From [Phialemoniopsis] sp. UDSM-2020 (Eukaryota > Ascomycota > Sordariomycetes > Thyridiales > Thyridiaceae), in assembly GCA_018873225.1 (NCBI GenBank), contig JAEILZ010000005.1, positions 4,092,001 through 4,156,000 of the forward strand: a DNA stretch of 64,000 nucleotides, read 5' to 3'. This document shows, piece after piece, positions 20,235 to 31,393 of the stretch. Under the pieces are notes generated by a model. It did no database searches. It saw only the letters and a list, made by a program, of their open reading frames with translations, and was not told the DNA's origin. The position numbers and the translations under genes are program-made. The number at the start of each line of letters is the position of its first letter. Position 1 is the first letter of the stretch.

Positions 20235-21283
20235 TCAAAGTCTAACACCCGGCCCCTTCATGAGTTCTCCAGCCTTCCACACATGAGTAATGTTAGAAGC
20301 ATCCTCAAGCAGCCTAATGTCATCAAGAGGATTGCACTCCAGAGCGATAATATCAGCCGCATAACCCTCCTTCAACTGCCCGCTCTTCGGGGCCTGCGGT
20401 CCGAGGGTCAGCGGTCCCGTCGCAGTAGCCGCCTCGATCGCTTGCAACGGTGTAAGCCCAAGGTCGACCAGGTGACCCAGCTCCTTGGCGCTGTTTCCAT
20501 GGCTGAGTCCCTGGCCCAACACGCTGAGGCCCAAGTCCGTACCGAGAGCCAGTCTTATCCCCTTCCTGATAGCAAGACGGCATGCATCCGCATGAACCCG
20601 TGCGCACTCGACCAGTTTAGCATAGCTCTTGGGGTCCATTGCGTCCGGCTTTTCAGACCCTCAAGGATGATCGTTCAAGTCGCGACGAGTATGGCGTCGG
20701 CCTTGACCATGGTATCCGCACACTCGTCGTCAATATAAGTACCATGCTCAATGGTGCCGCACCCAGCCTTCAGCGCCGACATGATGCCAGGCTTGCCGTG
20801 AGCGTGCGCAGCCACAAGACGGCCCGCGCGCGTGGCCTCCTCCACCATGGCATCAAGCTCGGCCGTGCAGAACTGCGCCTGGTGCGGGTCGTCGTCGCGG
20901 CTCAGCACGCCGCCCGTGGTGAACACCTTGATGACTTTCGCGCCGGGGCGGATCTGCTGCCGCACGGCGCGGCGGCACTCGTCGACGCCGTCCGTCAGCA
21001 TCAGCGGGCCGGGGCTTTCGGAGTGCACGCTGGCCATGCCTTGTAGTCGGAGGGGAGAGAGTCGCTGGGGCCGACCCAGGCTATCTCGCCTGCCTTGACG
21101 GCTACAGCGCCGTGCTGCATTGGATCATCTTTTCCCGGGATGAGTAGCTTGGCTTTGATGACGAAGCCATCGCTGGTGGCATCTTGGGCCGCTTGGGAGT
21201 CTGCTTGGAAGGCGGATTAGCGTGTGCATCACCGAACATATTGACTTGAGCATACCCTGCTGCTTGATTGCCACTCTTGCCAT
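20235..21283 (-). pseudogene. decayed amidohydrolase (metal-dependent hydrolase family) gene
   Basis: The conserved frames of an amidohydrolase can be followed but are broken at three points. The start (MARVAIKQQ at 21283) and a normal first intron (GTATGC...GCTAAT...AAGCAG) are present, leading to the N-terminal beta-sandwich (GFVIKAKLLIPGK...GEIAWVGPSDSLPSDY). At about 21,045 the sequence jumps straight to GPLMLTDGVDECRRAVRQQI, skipping the part that should carry the HxH metal site, and the frame changes. The barrel then reads well (AHAHGKPGIMSALKAGCGTIEHG) until a TGA at 20675-20677, where relatives read on through an Arg-type codon. A one-base loss near 20642 shifts the frame again before MDPKSYAKLVE...LALGTDLG and the natural end at 20235. 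Without the HxH region and with two frame breaks it cannot encode a working enzyme. Confidence 0.88.
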
Positions 21284-21632
21284 CGTAAGAAAAATTCTTC
21301 TAAATACTCTTGCAAGTGTTGAGGAGAGTTAGTCTTTTCAGGCACTTGGGAATGCTCATGATATGCTATTCAAAGTCAACGTCACGGTTTATGCAGCTCA
21401 GATCACTGGCTATCATCGGTCCTGTGCTACACGCGGAATGAGTGGGGGCGAGATTCCGCCAGAATGACCGGCGTCTCCTAATAGGGTAGCTCGATACGAC
21501 ACTGACGTCTTCCCCGCTCGACACTTTGCCTAATCAGGTCCGCCAGTGCGCTCACTACAATTGCAGTTTGGGTACGAAAAGGTTCAGCAAAGCCAGTCTG
21601 TGATAGAATGATCATTTGCGATTTTATTGACT
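21284..21632. other. intergenic
   Basis: This lies between the start of the broken amidohydrolase and the 3' end of a Zn2Cys6 regulator. I see no gene or repeat. Confidence 0.5.
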
Positions 21633-23929
21633 CTATGCATCAGACTGTTCCAAAATACTCCAGTCAACCTTCTCGCCAAACAGCTTGCCTGTCTGGCTGT
21701 CTCTGCCAAACACAACCGCCGTGCCTGTCATTCCATGCCCGTACATCCTGGTCCATGCCGTATCAGCCTCTCCCGAGATGGTGTAAAACAGGTCCTGGCC
21801 ACGCTTCTCGCGAAAGTATATGAGTAGTTTTACCAGGTCCCGAATCTTCTCTAGGCTGCCGTGGCCTTCCCGGAATATTGCTCGCGACTCGAATGTCTTA
21901 ACTACGCACCGAGCGAAGGAGACGAACAAGTCCGAGCTGGTTTTTGTTTCAACCCTAGTGCTCAATTTCCGGTCCTTTGGAGGTAATCTTCTGAGAACTA
22001 TGACGATAATGTCCGCTACGCCCATAGTGAGGAGATTCTGTTCGAAACATATTTGAGGGTCGAGACCGAGAAGCACGCGCAAGAGCAGAAGGCCCCAATC
22101 AGTCTCCATGGTATCATCTGAAGATGGCGTGTGGTACCATGACTCGTCCAAGGCCGCGCTCTGGAACAGTCGTGCGGAAAGATAGTAGGCGTAGTTCATA
22201 GCGGCTCGGTGGGATCGGAAACGAAGGGGTGTGAGTGTGGAGAGGCGTCGATCTGAGTCTGCTGGAAGAAATTTTGATCGTAGGACTGTCTGTCCATTGC
22301 TAAACGTCTCAATCGGATGCTCTTCGAGAGCCAGTTGGGAATGCCACTTGTCAAGCGCACGTTCCAGCTGTGAGAGTTGTCCCCGGTAGTCTTGGTCGGG
22401 TGGAGGTTCTGATGGCCTCCAAGGTAATATGATATCCGGGTCTTCTTCGATTAGACTGTTGTAGAAACGATAGCATCGCGAGCTGATAGACTCGAGATCT
22501 CCTCTGCCAACAAAGCGTTCGAAAAGCATCATGCTGCTCAGATGGCAAGACTCCAGCAAGATGGGCAGGACGAAATCCAATGGATGGTAGGACAGGTAGT
22601 CGACCCCGTCGTGTCGCAAGGCCTCCCCAAATGGCAGGACTGTGAAGGCAATTCGATGTGCCCAGTTCTGCGCACGAAGGTGGAGCCAAACACCCACCAG
22701 GCCGGTCCCGAGCTGACTGTGCTTACAGCTGTTCCATTCTTTACCAAGCAGTTGGTGGATGCCATTCTCGTGAAAAGCAACTCCTCTGAAGGATCCGATG
22801 GCCTTCTCCACAAGAAGTAGTACGAGGAGCGTGCCTAGAGTGAGCACCGTCTCGGCAGGCCGGTCGGCTATGAATCTTGAGAGCTGTTTCAGCGCGGCAT
22901 CGTAAAGTTGCCGCGTTCGCAGTAAGTGTGTCTGGTTTGGTCCGATGTAAAAGTCGTTCTCTGTTCCGAATTTAGGTCGCACTTGGATCTGAACGTGAGC
23001 CATATGTGCCGCAGAGAGAGCCAGGATACCCGTCTCCAGCGGTTCGCACTCTTCGGCGTGTGCCGACAATTCTTGGAAAACACCGGGTAGGGTCTCTAAG
23101 ACCGAGTTGTGCCAATTGTTTATGTATAAAGCCTTCACCATCTGTTGTTCCTTATGTTCAGACTCAGCAGTGGCATGCCCCCCAGACCGTATCGAATCGA
23201 CTACGCCCTCGGCAGGAAGAGCAGTGAACCAAGCCTGACGTGCAGGACGAGACGGTGCAGGTGCTTCTTGTGTCTCTGATAGTACCACCTCTTCTCCAAC
23301 TGCATGATCTGAGATCTCGGGATGCGCATTCCAATCTCCGTCAAGAAGAAAGGGATAATCAAACGAGTCCAAGTCACAAAAGCTCACTTCTCCCTGGAAT
23401 ATCGATGGCCATGGATGTGTCTCGGGCGAAGAAATACTGCCTTGGCGGCCAGAGTCTGGTGGAGTCTGTTGCGTGTAGAATTGGATTGATGTAGGGGTTG
23501 GTAGTGGTGACAGGATATCAGCATCACTTCCTAACCCAGGTTCCGTCCCGCCAGTCGTCCCCAGGATGGTGGATGTTTCCTTTAGATGGATCCGATCAGT
23601 TGTATCTTGCGCTTGACATGAGATTGGTGGGCCAACGTTGCGTCTTTCCAGACTTGTGTTCTCTGGCGGTGAAGGGCCGACAAGGTTTCTGTCCGTGGAG
23701 AACTTGAGATTCGTCCTCGCGGGAACACATTCAAGACCCAGTCGCGAGCAGGTCGAGCACTGCGGAAGCTTTCCATCACACTTGTCCAAGTGTCAGCAAA
23801 GGGGTACATGTCAAAATCCGGGGTAACCGGGGGACTGACCCGCTTCTTCCTGCGACGACATGTCATGCAGCCGGTCCGCGTGCGGGTGATGTTGGTCAGC
23901 CGGGGCCGTGGGCGAGTAGGCTGATACAT
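21633..23929 (-). CDS. Zn2Cys6 transcription factor (regulator A)
   Basis: Two exons (23929-23840, 23780-21633) give 745 aa. The short first exon carries the first two cysteines (GCMTCRRRKKR) and the second begins with CDGKLPQCSTCSRLGLEC, so the 59-nt intron splits the zinc cluster, as is common in fungi. The acceptor is ACAAG with a GCTGACAC branch. After a Ser/Pro-rich linker (about 40-190) the rest is the alpha-helical fungal-specific factor domain, with no internal stop. The protein should be nuclear and bind CGG-type half sites. It is divergent from the ABCC transporter with 720 bp between starts, so the transporter is a likely target. Confidence 0.93.
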
Positions 23930-24649
23930 GCTTGCTTGATACTGGAACTATGATGCATGCTGGGCTTTCAAAACCTATGCCCTGGCTGTGAGCTCCTCTG
24001 GCTCTTCAGCGGCATTATACCTCGAGGTTCCCAGAAGCCACTTTGCTTATCTCCTCCGAGAGCCAAAAGTGTGCCTCGTGATAGGCAATCGATGCCCTTG
24101 AACTCCACACCGAGACAGCTGGGGTTAGATAAGACTCAATTCGACTGATTAGAGCTGCATGGCCATGGCCGGACGCGGAATGTTGACGGTGGGGAGTTTG
24201 CAAAGTTCTCCCAAGCGTGGATGCTTGACTAAGAATCGTTCATCGGAATGGGTGACCGAATTCGGCTTAGCCGCCATGGAGCATGCCTGGCGCTCTCGCA
24301 TACCCCTTTTGGTCAAACACCGGATCCACCCACACTGGAGATGGAGGACCTTGCTTCTTCCCGTCGTCTTCGATGGTAGACGGCTAAACTCGACTTGGGA
24401 GGTGAGAATGCCCTGTTCCCCGAAAGAGTCATACCGAAAAGGGGCCCGAAGCTCGAGCCCCAGAATCTGTGCAGTTGCATTAGCATGTTTCTTTCTGATC
24501 CAGGTTGTTCAGTGCGTCTACTTAGTCTATTGCAGGATGCTCAACTCCAAGTGGCTTTGATTCTCCCTACAGCAGCCACAACTGCTCAAGAGGCAGCTCC
24601 TAGCATTGTCCGGACACCCAGGGCCTACTGCAGTGGCCGCTGCTGAAAT
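23930..24649. other. divergent region between regulator A and the ABC transporter
   Basis: It should contain both promoters. Two overlapping open frames on the + strand (24159-24560 and 24395-24646) include a hydrophobic patch (RICAVALACFFLIQVVQCVY) and could be decayed or unrecognised upstream exons of the transporter, but I could not join them to it with convincing splice sites. Confidence 0.45.
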
Positions 24650-27600
24650 ATGGCTTTTATGGCCTCAGTTGCAGACCTTGAGCCGGGCATTTGGCAATGC
24701 CGGGTGCTGAGCGCGGTTATCGTTTCTCTCTCAGCATCATTCTCTTTGATCTATCTATTTTCTTTGCTCAGGCAATCCAATAGACCTCCCACTGAAGCCA
24801 TTGTCACCACCGCATCGTCTAGCTTGGGCCTGTCGCTCGTGAGTTTTAAGAAGCTTCACAACATTTCAAAGAATTGTACTAAAGAACGCCGGTCTCAAAG
24901 GTTTGTCAAGGCTTCTTGATTTGCACCTTTGTGTTCAACCTTCTGGGTAGTAGGGATAATGCTGCCAGCACAGATCACGATGACGCAGCCCATGTATTGG
25001 TTTATCTCGGGGCAATGGTTGCCAGCGTTCCAGTCATTCATTCCTTGCTCATGTCAAGGTTGAACGCGACCAGGATGGCATACTACCTGCTGATGTCCGG
25101 CATCATGTATAGCTGGGAGAAATTGCAGCGGTATTCAACCTTTCCGGTGATGAGCTATGCACCGGCAGCTGGCTTCTTCCTTATCTTCCTCATCGAGAGC
25201 CGTCTCCTCGTCCTCTTTACAAGAGAACCGGAAGACCGTCCCCAAGCCTGGAGGTCGGCGAACTTGATCGACCGTGGCACCTTCTCTTGGTTACGTTATT
25301 TGATGGGTAGGGGGATCTCGGCTCGCCTCCGAGTCGAGAATCTTCCAAGCCCTCCCTCGGATATTCTGCCACCCAATGGCGTTGATTGTGTCTTTGAGAA
25401 GGAAGAGCACAAGCTTGCCGGCTTCTGGACTCTGCTACTACAGCTCAGCCCCAAAGAATACTGGACCAGTCTCGGCTTCGAGCTACTAGATATCGCCTGC
25501 AAATTCAGCCTGCCGTGGATTCTGCGAGCATTTCTCAAGAACTTGAACATCTCAATCATCATTGTCTTTACCACAATCAGCATTGTCGATACCGTCGCTA
25601 CAGCTCAGGCGGCTTTTAATCTGAAGAAAGCAGGGGCCAAAGTCAAGTCGAATCTAGTCTGCAGCATCTACGACAAGGTCCTGACGCTCCCAGTCAACAA
25701 GCAAGGCCCAAATATCTCGCTAGTCAATCTCATCGAGGTGGATACTCAAAGGATTCTGGACTTTGTGCAATACGTGCACGCGACTTGGTCTGCTCCGTTA
25801 CAGATCCTGGCTTCCATGGGTGGCATCGCCATCATGCTCGGGCCATATGCCGCCGCAGCTGCGATCTTGGCCATGACCGTCTTTCTGCCCATATTTCACG
25901 GCTTAAATCTACTTCAGCACCGTATGCAGGTCAGACTTATGCGCAAGCGCGACATCAGGCTTTCCCTCACCTCAGAGATCGTGAGAAAGATCAAGGGAGT
26001 CAAGCTGCTGGGACTCGTCGACACCATGGATCAGCAGGCCGACAATGCCCGTCGAGGGGAGTTGGCGGTGATGCAGTTGATGGCCTGGCTGACTGCGGGC
26101 TCCAATGTTATTCTTAGGACGGCTCCAACCTTTGCATCCGTGGCAGCATTCTTTGCTGCGTCCGCATCTGGCGTCCAACTCGTACCAGGCACACTTTTTT
26201 CTGCGTTGCTATTCCTTGGCATGCTGACATATCCGTTATCATTACTGCCTGCCGTGGTTATCTACTGGGCTGGATCGAAGGCCTCTTACCGCAGAGTGCG
26301 AGACTTTATTGAGCAGCGGGGACTACCGTACCAACCGAACTTCGAACTACTCAGCCTAGACAACCCAACTCGTGGCGAGGTCTCTCTCCATGACGTATCA
26401 TACACATGGAAAACAAAAGAATCAGATGGCGACGGCTGTGGTGGGCTTGAGAAAGTCAATATGTCCTTGCGTCCAGGCGATCTGGTAGCCCTGGATGGTC
26501 GAATGGGGTCGGGAAAGTCCACAATACTTCAAATATGCTTAGGAGCTATTGACGGATACACTGGGAGTGTGTCTTTCAACGGAAGGGTTGCATACATGCC
26601 CCAGGTTGTTTGGCTCGTTGCAGGGACTATTCGAGACAATATTCTGTTCGGCAAGCCTTTCCGACAGACGGATTACGACCGAATAACTTGGGCGTGTGTT
26701 CTGGACCAAGACTTCCGAGACTTGGCCGATGGAGATGCGACTGAACTAGGCACGCTGGGCTCTGGGTTGTCTGGTGGGCAAAAGACCAGGATTATGATGG
26801 CCAGGATGGCATACTCGGATGCCGACATCTACCTCATGGACGACCCCCTGTCAGCTCTTGACAGCAAGACAAAGATTCGCATAGTAGAGAACGTTATCGG
26901 ACCAAAGGGTATACTAAGCGGCAAATTGCGCATTGTCACTTCAAGCTACCCGCATATCGGCTCATACGCGAATCGAATCTTCCATGTACAAGACGGGCTT
27001 GTGACAGAGACGCCAAGTGAGCCCGGTCCTCGGTGCATGAACATCTTACCAACAGAGGATCAAATCTCTCAGATACTCAGCAACGTTGACAGCTCCGCCA
27101 AGAACCTCTCGCCTAATATCGTCGAGATAGAAGAAGCCCAACATAGCGAGGAAAACTCAACTACCGTGACCGAGGAGACCCCCTTGATCCCGCGGAAAGA
27201 GTTGAGTGGTGCAACTGTCCCCGGATCTCAAGACGATGAGAGCAAATACAAAACAGACAGGCAATTCTTCGGCTTGGCCGGAATTTGGACATGGCTCGCG
27301 GTTCTTTTAGCCATCATCACAAGTTACTCTGCCAACATGTACTCGACATACATCCTCAAAATGGTCTCGTCACGGCCTACCGAAGAACTCACCGGCCTCT
27401 TGGTAGTATATGGGCTATTCTGTGTGCTGCAAGCAGCTTTGATCTTTGTCTGGCTTATGCTGGCGTGGTTCCTGTGCAACTACCCTACATCTCTCAGAAT
27501 TCACGCGAACTTGATGCGCTCGATCCTCTGCGCTCCCATGTCCTTCTTCCGCACCACGCCAGTGGGAGAGATCCTGAACCGGTTCACGAATGACCTTACA

Positions 27601-29200
27601 CGGGCGGACTATCCCGTCTTTGCGGTTCTCTACGGCCTGCTCAATGCAGCAACCAGAACATTCGCAACGATCATTCTTGTCGTCCTCGTCTCTCCCCTCA
27701 CATTGCTCTTCCTCATCCCCTGCGTCTTTGTTTTCTGGTTGCTGCAACGATACTACATTCAGGTAGCGGTTCAATTGAGGCAGCTGGACAATGCTTCCAA
27801 GGGGCCTGTTTTGACCGGTCTAGGAGACGCGGAAGCAGGGCGGTGGATCATCCGCACCTTCGGCCAGGTGCACAAGTCAAGTGCAGACCACCGGGACCGA
27901 GTGCTGAGAAACATGACGGCTTATTTCTCGGCAATCAGTCTTGAACAGTGGCTGGTCTTCCGCTCGGGCATGCTATCTGCGTAGGTCATCCCCCTTACTT
28001 TCTCTTACTTCTACTCGGTTCGCGGATAAAGGCTGACTGGCAGAGACAGGTTGTTAACTGCCATATGTCCCACCATTCTTGTATACGCAAATGCGAGCCC
28101 AGCTACCATAGGCATGGTGATGAACTTCATTTTGCAACTCTCGGGTGCCTTAGCCATCACGGCAGTTCTAGGCAGTCAGCTTGAGTCGGAGATGGTTTCG
28201 GTACGAAGGATATTCGAGCACTCGCGCGTCATACCAGAGGACTTATGCGGATCGAAAGCAAGGATCTCTCCACCCGCTGCGTGGCCGACCAACGGCGAGA
28301 TCGAATTCGACGGGGTCGATGCCTCCTACAGCTCAGGTGCTCCGCCTGCCCTCCGCGATGTATCACTGACCATCAAGAGCGGCGAGAAGATAGGGATCGT
28401 GGGCCGAACAGGTGCCGGCAAATCTTCATTTGCCTCTGCCCTTCTCGGCTTTCTCGACCTGAGCAGTGGATGCATCAAGATCGATAACTTGGACACGGCG
28501 ACAGTCAGCGTTAACGAACTAAGAAAACGCATCGCTACAATACCTCAAGACCCTGCCGTCTTCACCGGGACTGTTCGTCAAACTCTGGACCCCGACAACC
28601 AGCATGATACGTCGGATCTTGTGAGCGTCTTGCGCGATAGTCACTTTGCTCGAGGATTTGCAAGCCCTACCGAGGCTCTCGAGTTCCAGCTTGTTGACGG
28701 AGGGTATGTACTTCACGACATAATTCTGGTCTGCACGCACTAACTCCTCCTTTTCCAGATCAAACCTATCCTCGGGCCAGCTGCAATTACTAGCGATCGC
28801 TCGGTGTCTGCTCCACGAATCTAAAGTCTTGATTCTAGACGAAGGTATGTCTTAGACGGAACGCTTTCTCGTTTGTTCAGCATGAATCTAAGGTTATCAT
28901 AGCCACTGCGTCAGTTGACGCAGCCACTGAGGAGCTCATCATCAGGACAATCAGAGAGAACTTCCGAGACCGAACAGTCATAACAATTGCTCATCGTCTC
29001 AAGACCATTGTAAGGTTACCTCTCCTTTCAGACAAGACTTCTGAAACTAACATGCCCGGGTTCAGATGGACAGTGATCGCATCATAGTCATGCTACAGGG
29101 CCAGGTAGCGGAGATGGGACGGCCGCACGATCTTTATCAGTGCGGAGGAGCTTTCAAGGAGCTTGTGGACGAGGCAGGACTTTCTGGTGCTTTGGCATAG
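24650..29200 (+). CDS. ABC transporter, ABCC (MRP/bile-pigment) type, full size
   Basis: A plasma-membrane or vacuolar exporter of conjugates, metabolites or drugs. Six exons (24650-24838, 24901-27980, 28044-28703, 28759-28844, 28903-29009, 29066-29200) give 1,418 aa in the order TMD0-TMD1-NBD1-TMD2-NBD2. NBD1 has Walker A GRMGSGKST (about residue 597), signature LSGGQ and Walker B DIYLMDDPLSALD; the catalytic Glu is Asp and the H-loop His is replaced (IVTSSYPH), the usual degenerate site of ABCC proteins. NBD2 is canonical: GRTGAGKSS (about 1210), NLSSGQLQLL, LILDEATASVD and TIAHRL. The penultimate-domain introns split LILDE|A. Exon 3 could start at 28044 or 28050, both in frame. The N terminus is the least certain part; more exons may lie upstream. 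It is convergent with the PLP enzyme, 72 bp away. Confidence 0.9.
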
Positions 29201-29272
29201 ATTAATGTGGATGTATCCTTGTTGCCCACGGCTCTTGTTCAAGGACCTCAAATACCTTTACGCTTTGGGTCT

Positions 29273-30996
29273 TCAGCTACAACTGAGATATTCGAGAGCA
29301 TCCCGTACCCATGTTCTCGCGGACTTCATCGTTTTCAGGGTGCCCTTGCCCTTGTCTTCTTTGTGCGACTTTACTTGGTACTCCACTTCACTCCGATCCA
29401 GACTAGGTTTCTCATCTAGAGAGGTGGATTCCGAACACAAAGACCGCAGTTGCTTTAAACCCGTTTCGCCACCCATCTGCTCTTCAAGCTCTGCCAATGC
29501 TTCCCGGAGCCTCGCCAAAGCTAACCGGAATGTACTCAAGTCGTTGGCTGTATACACCAGCCGGTACTTCCCCATTCCCGCCGCAAAGAACGCCTGTCAC
29601 ATAAAGTCAGACTCGTGCTGTCGCGTTCCAGAGTTGAGGACAATAGACTTACACCACCAGGTTGCAAATACACGCCTCTTTGCATTAGATACCGTGCTAA
29701 TGACATCTCTGGGTCATACCTTTGAGATCCATAGACTCCGCAAGGCTCTTCCCCCTTCTCAGAACGAAGTGAAACCCATTTGTTGAGGTCAATCCAGAGA
29801 AAGAGTCCAGCATTAGCCCGATCGTAGATAATGCCCATTTGATCGAGTCCTCTGGTCGCGCACTTTCGGAACTGCTGTAACTTAGTGGTAAAAGACCTCT
29901 TGTAGTCATCAAGGTAGTTGTTATCTGAGAGAAGGCGTGTCATGAGTCGGTCGGAGAAAGCCGTGACCCATGTTGTGGTACTACACGGCACGCGTTAGCC
30001 TGAGAAGAGCCAGTGTGTGATGCCGGTGTGCTGACATACCATAACCTGCGAACAGTGTTCCAAACAAGCTTGTTGTGAGTCACCAACCAACCAAGCCTTA
30101 TTCCTCCGAGGCCAAAGTCTTTGGACGCCCCTGAAAGAACATGGATGTCGCTGGTACATACGTCCTTGCCGGAGAGTGCCAGGGCCGAAGTGAACTCATC
30201 CAGCCCTTCACTGTTAGAAGTTGACGAAAGTGCGTATATCTCGTCAGACACAAGATGGAGACCATGTCGCTTACAAAACTTGGCGATGCTCAGCAGAGAC
30301 CTTTCTGAATAGCAGCGGCCCAGAGGGTTGCAGGGATTGCAAATCACGACAACTTGACAGATGATGCCTTTTGCTGCCGCCTGCTCAAAAGCGTCTTCAT
30401 ATGACTGCACTAGCGCATCCGCACAGGGTGCAGAGAATCGATCTTCAATATGATCAGTGCGGACGTGGACAATGCTTGTGCCATTCTGGTACGTCAAGTC
30501 GCTGGAGAACATGCCATAGTTGGGCACCTCGAACATGACAGCCTCGCCGGCGTCGCAAAGGTTGAATGTCAGCGTACTCAGAAGCGCGGATACTCCGTTC
30601 GCTACAATAATGTCCTCTGAACACACGTTGCGTGACGGGTTGAAGTACCGTGTAGTGTACTTTGCGATGGCCTTCCTGAGCTCTAGCGAGCCAGCAGTTG
30701 CTCCGTACTCGAGTGCTGTGGGGTTTTATCAGCGCCTTGACGACCATGAGGAGGACGGTAGTGAATGTTGGTAACCTACTATCGGAGATATCTTTTAGCA
30801 CTTGATCGCTATTGTTTCTCGTCCACTCCCGGAGTTCATTCAACATCAAGGCATTGAGAGAGGAGGAAATGTCAATCAGTCCATCGGGACACTCCGTGGG
30901 ATGATAAACCGGGTACTTTTCCTTCTCCCTTTCTAGATCGAACATTGGGTTAGGCTGAAGATTCGCAAGTCCCCGTCGAGATGGCGACGCCGCCAT
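29273..30996 (-). CDS. PLP-dependent aminotransferase class I/II, ACC-synthase-like
   Basis: Four exons (30996-30780, 30715-30040, 29980-29653, 29593-29273) give 513 aa. The fold-type I features are clear: LEYGATAGSLELRKAIA in the N-terminal domain, CNPCNPLGRCY (cofactor pocket), VSDEIYALS (the Asp pairing with the pyridine N) and SGASKDFGLGGIRLGW with the Schiff-base Lys. This subgroup includes fungal proteins named 1-aminocyclopropane-1-carboxylate synthase-like and C-S lyases of sulfur-containing metabolite clusters, so either an aminotransferase or a beta/gamma-lyase reaction is possible. The last ~95 residues (EEQMGGETGLKQ onward) are charged and helical and extend beyond the catalytic fold. 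Its neighbours are an exporter and a regulator, which could mean a small metabolite locus. Confidence 0.92.
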
Positions 30997-31393
30997 GTTG
31001 TCCGTACACTATAATGATCCCGCAAGTTCACTTGCGAAAGCCGCTTGGCTGCGCAGCTCCAGTGACACTATGAAGTGTTTCATAGGTACCCGCCTTATAA
31101 CGGGATACGTAGGTTGTGTCCAGCTGTTCACCGACTAGTCTTGGTCGATGAGCGGTCCGCATACTTGCACTCTCGTAAGCCGTAAGGTCAAGCCGCTGCG
31201 CTTTGCGGGGAAATCGGAGCAAAACATGGCTTTGATGCAGCGCTCCCGACTGCCCAAACAGGTTAGTAGCAGCTGGCAGCCCATTTTACCTGGCGTCTAG
31301 AACCGCACGAGAATGTCTTGCTGTATTGGAGTGAGCAATAACCATCCAATTGTCCATCAGGTTTGCTATCTAATAGTCTGGAATCGCCCGTAT
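30997..31393. other. intergenic region with promoter of the PLP enzyme
   Basis: It holds a TATAAG on the minus strand at 31094-31099 and the 3' flank of the third carboxypeptidase. No gene is seen. Confidence 0.5.
31094..31099 (-). promoter_or_regulatory. TATA-like box of the PLP enzyme gene
   Basis: On the minus strand the sequence reads TATAAG, 97 bp upstream of the ATG at 30996. Confidence 0.35.
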
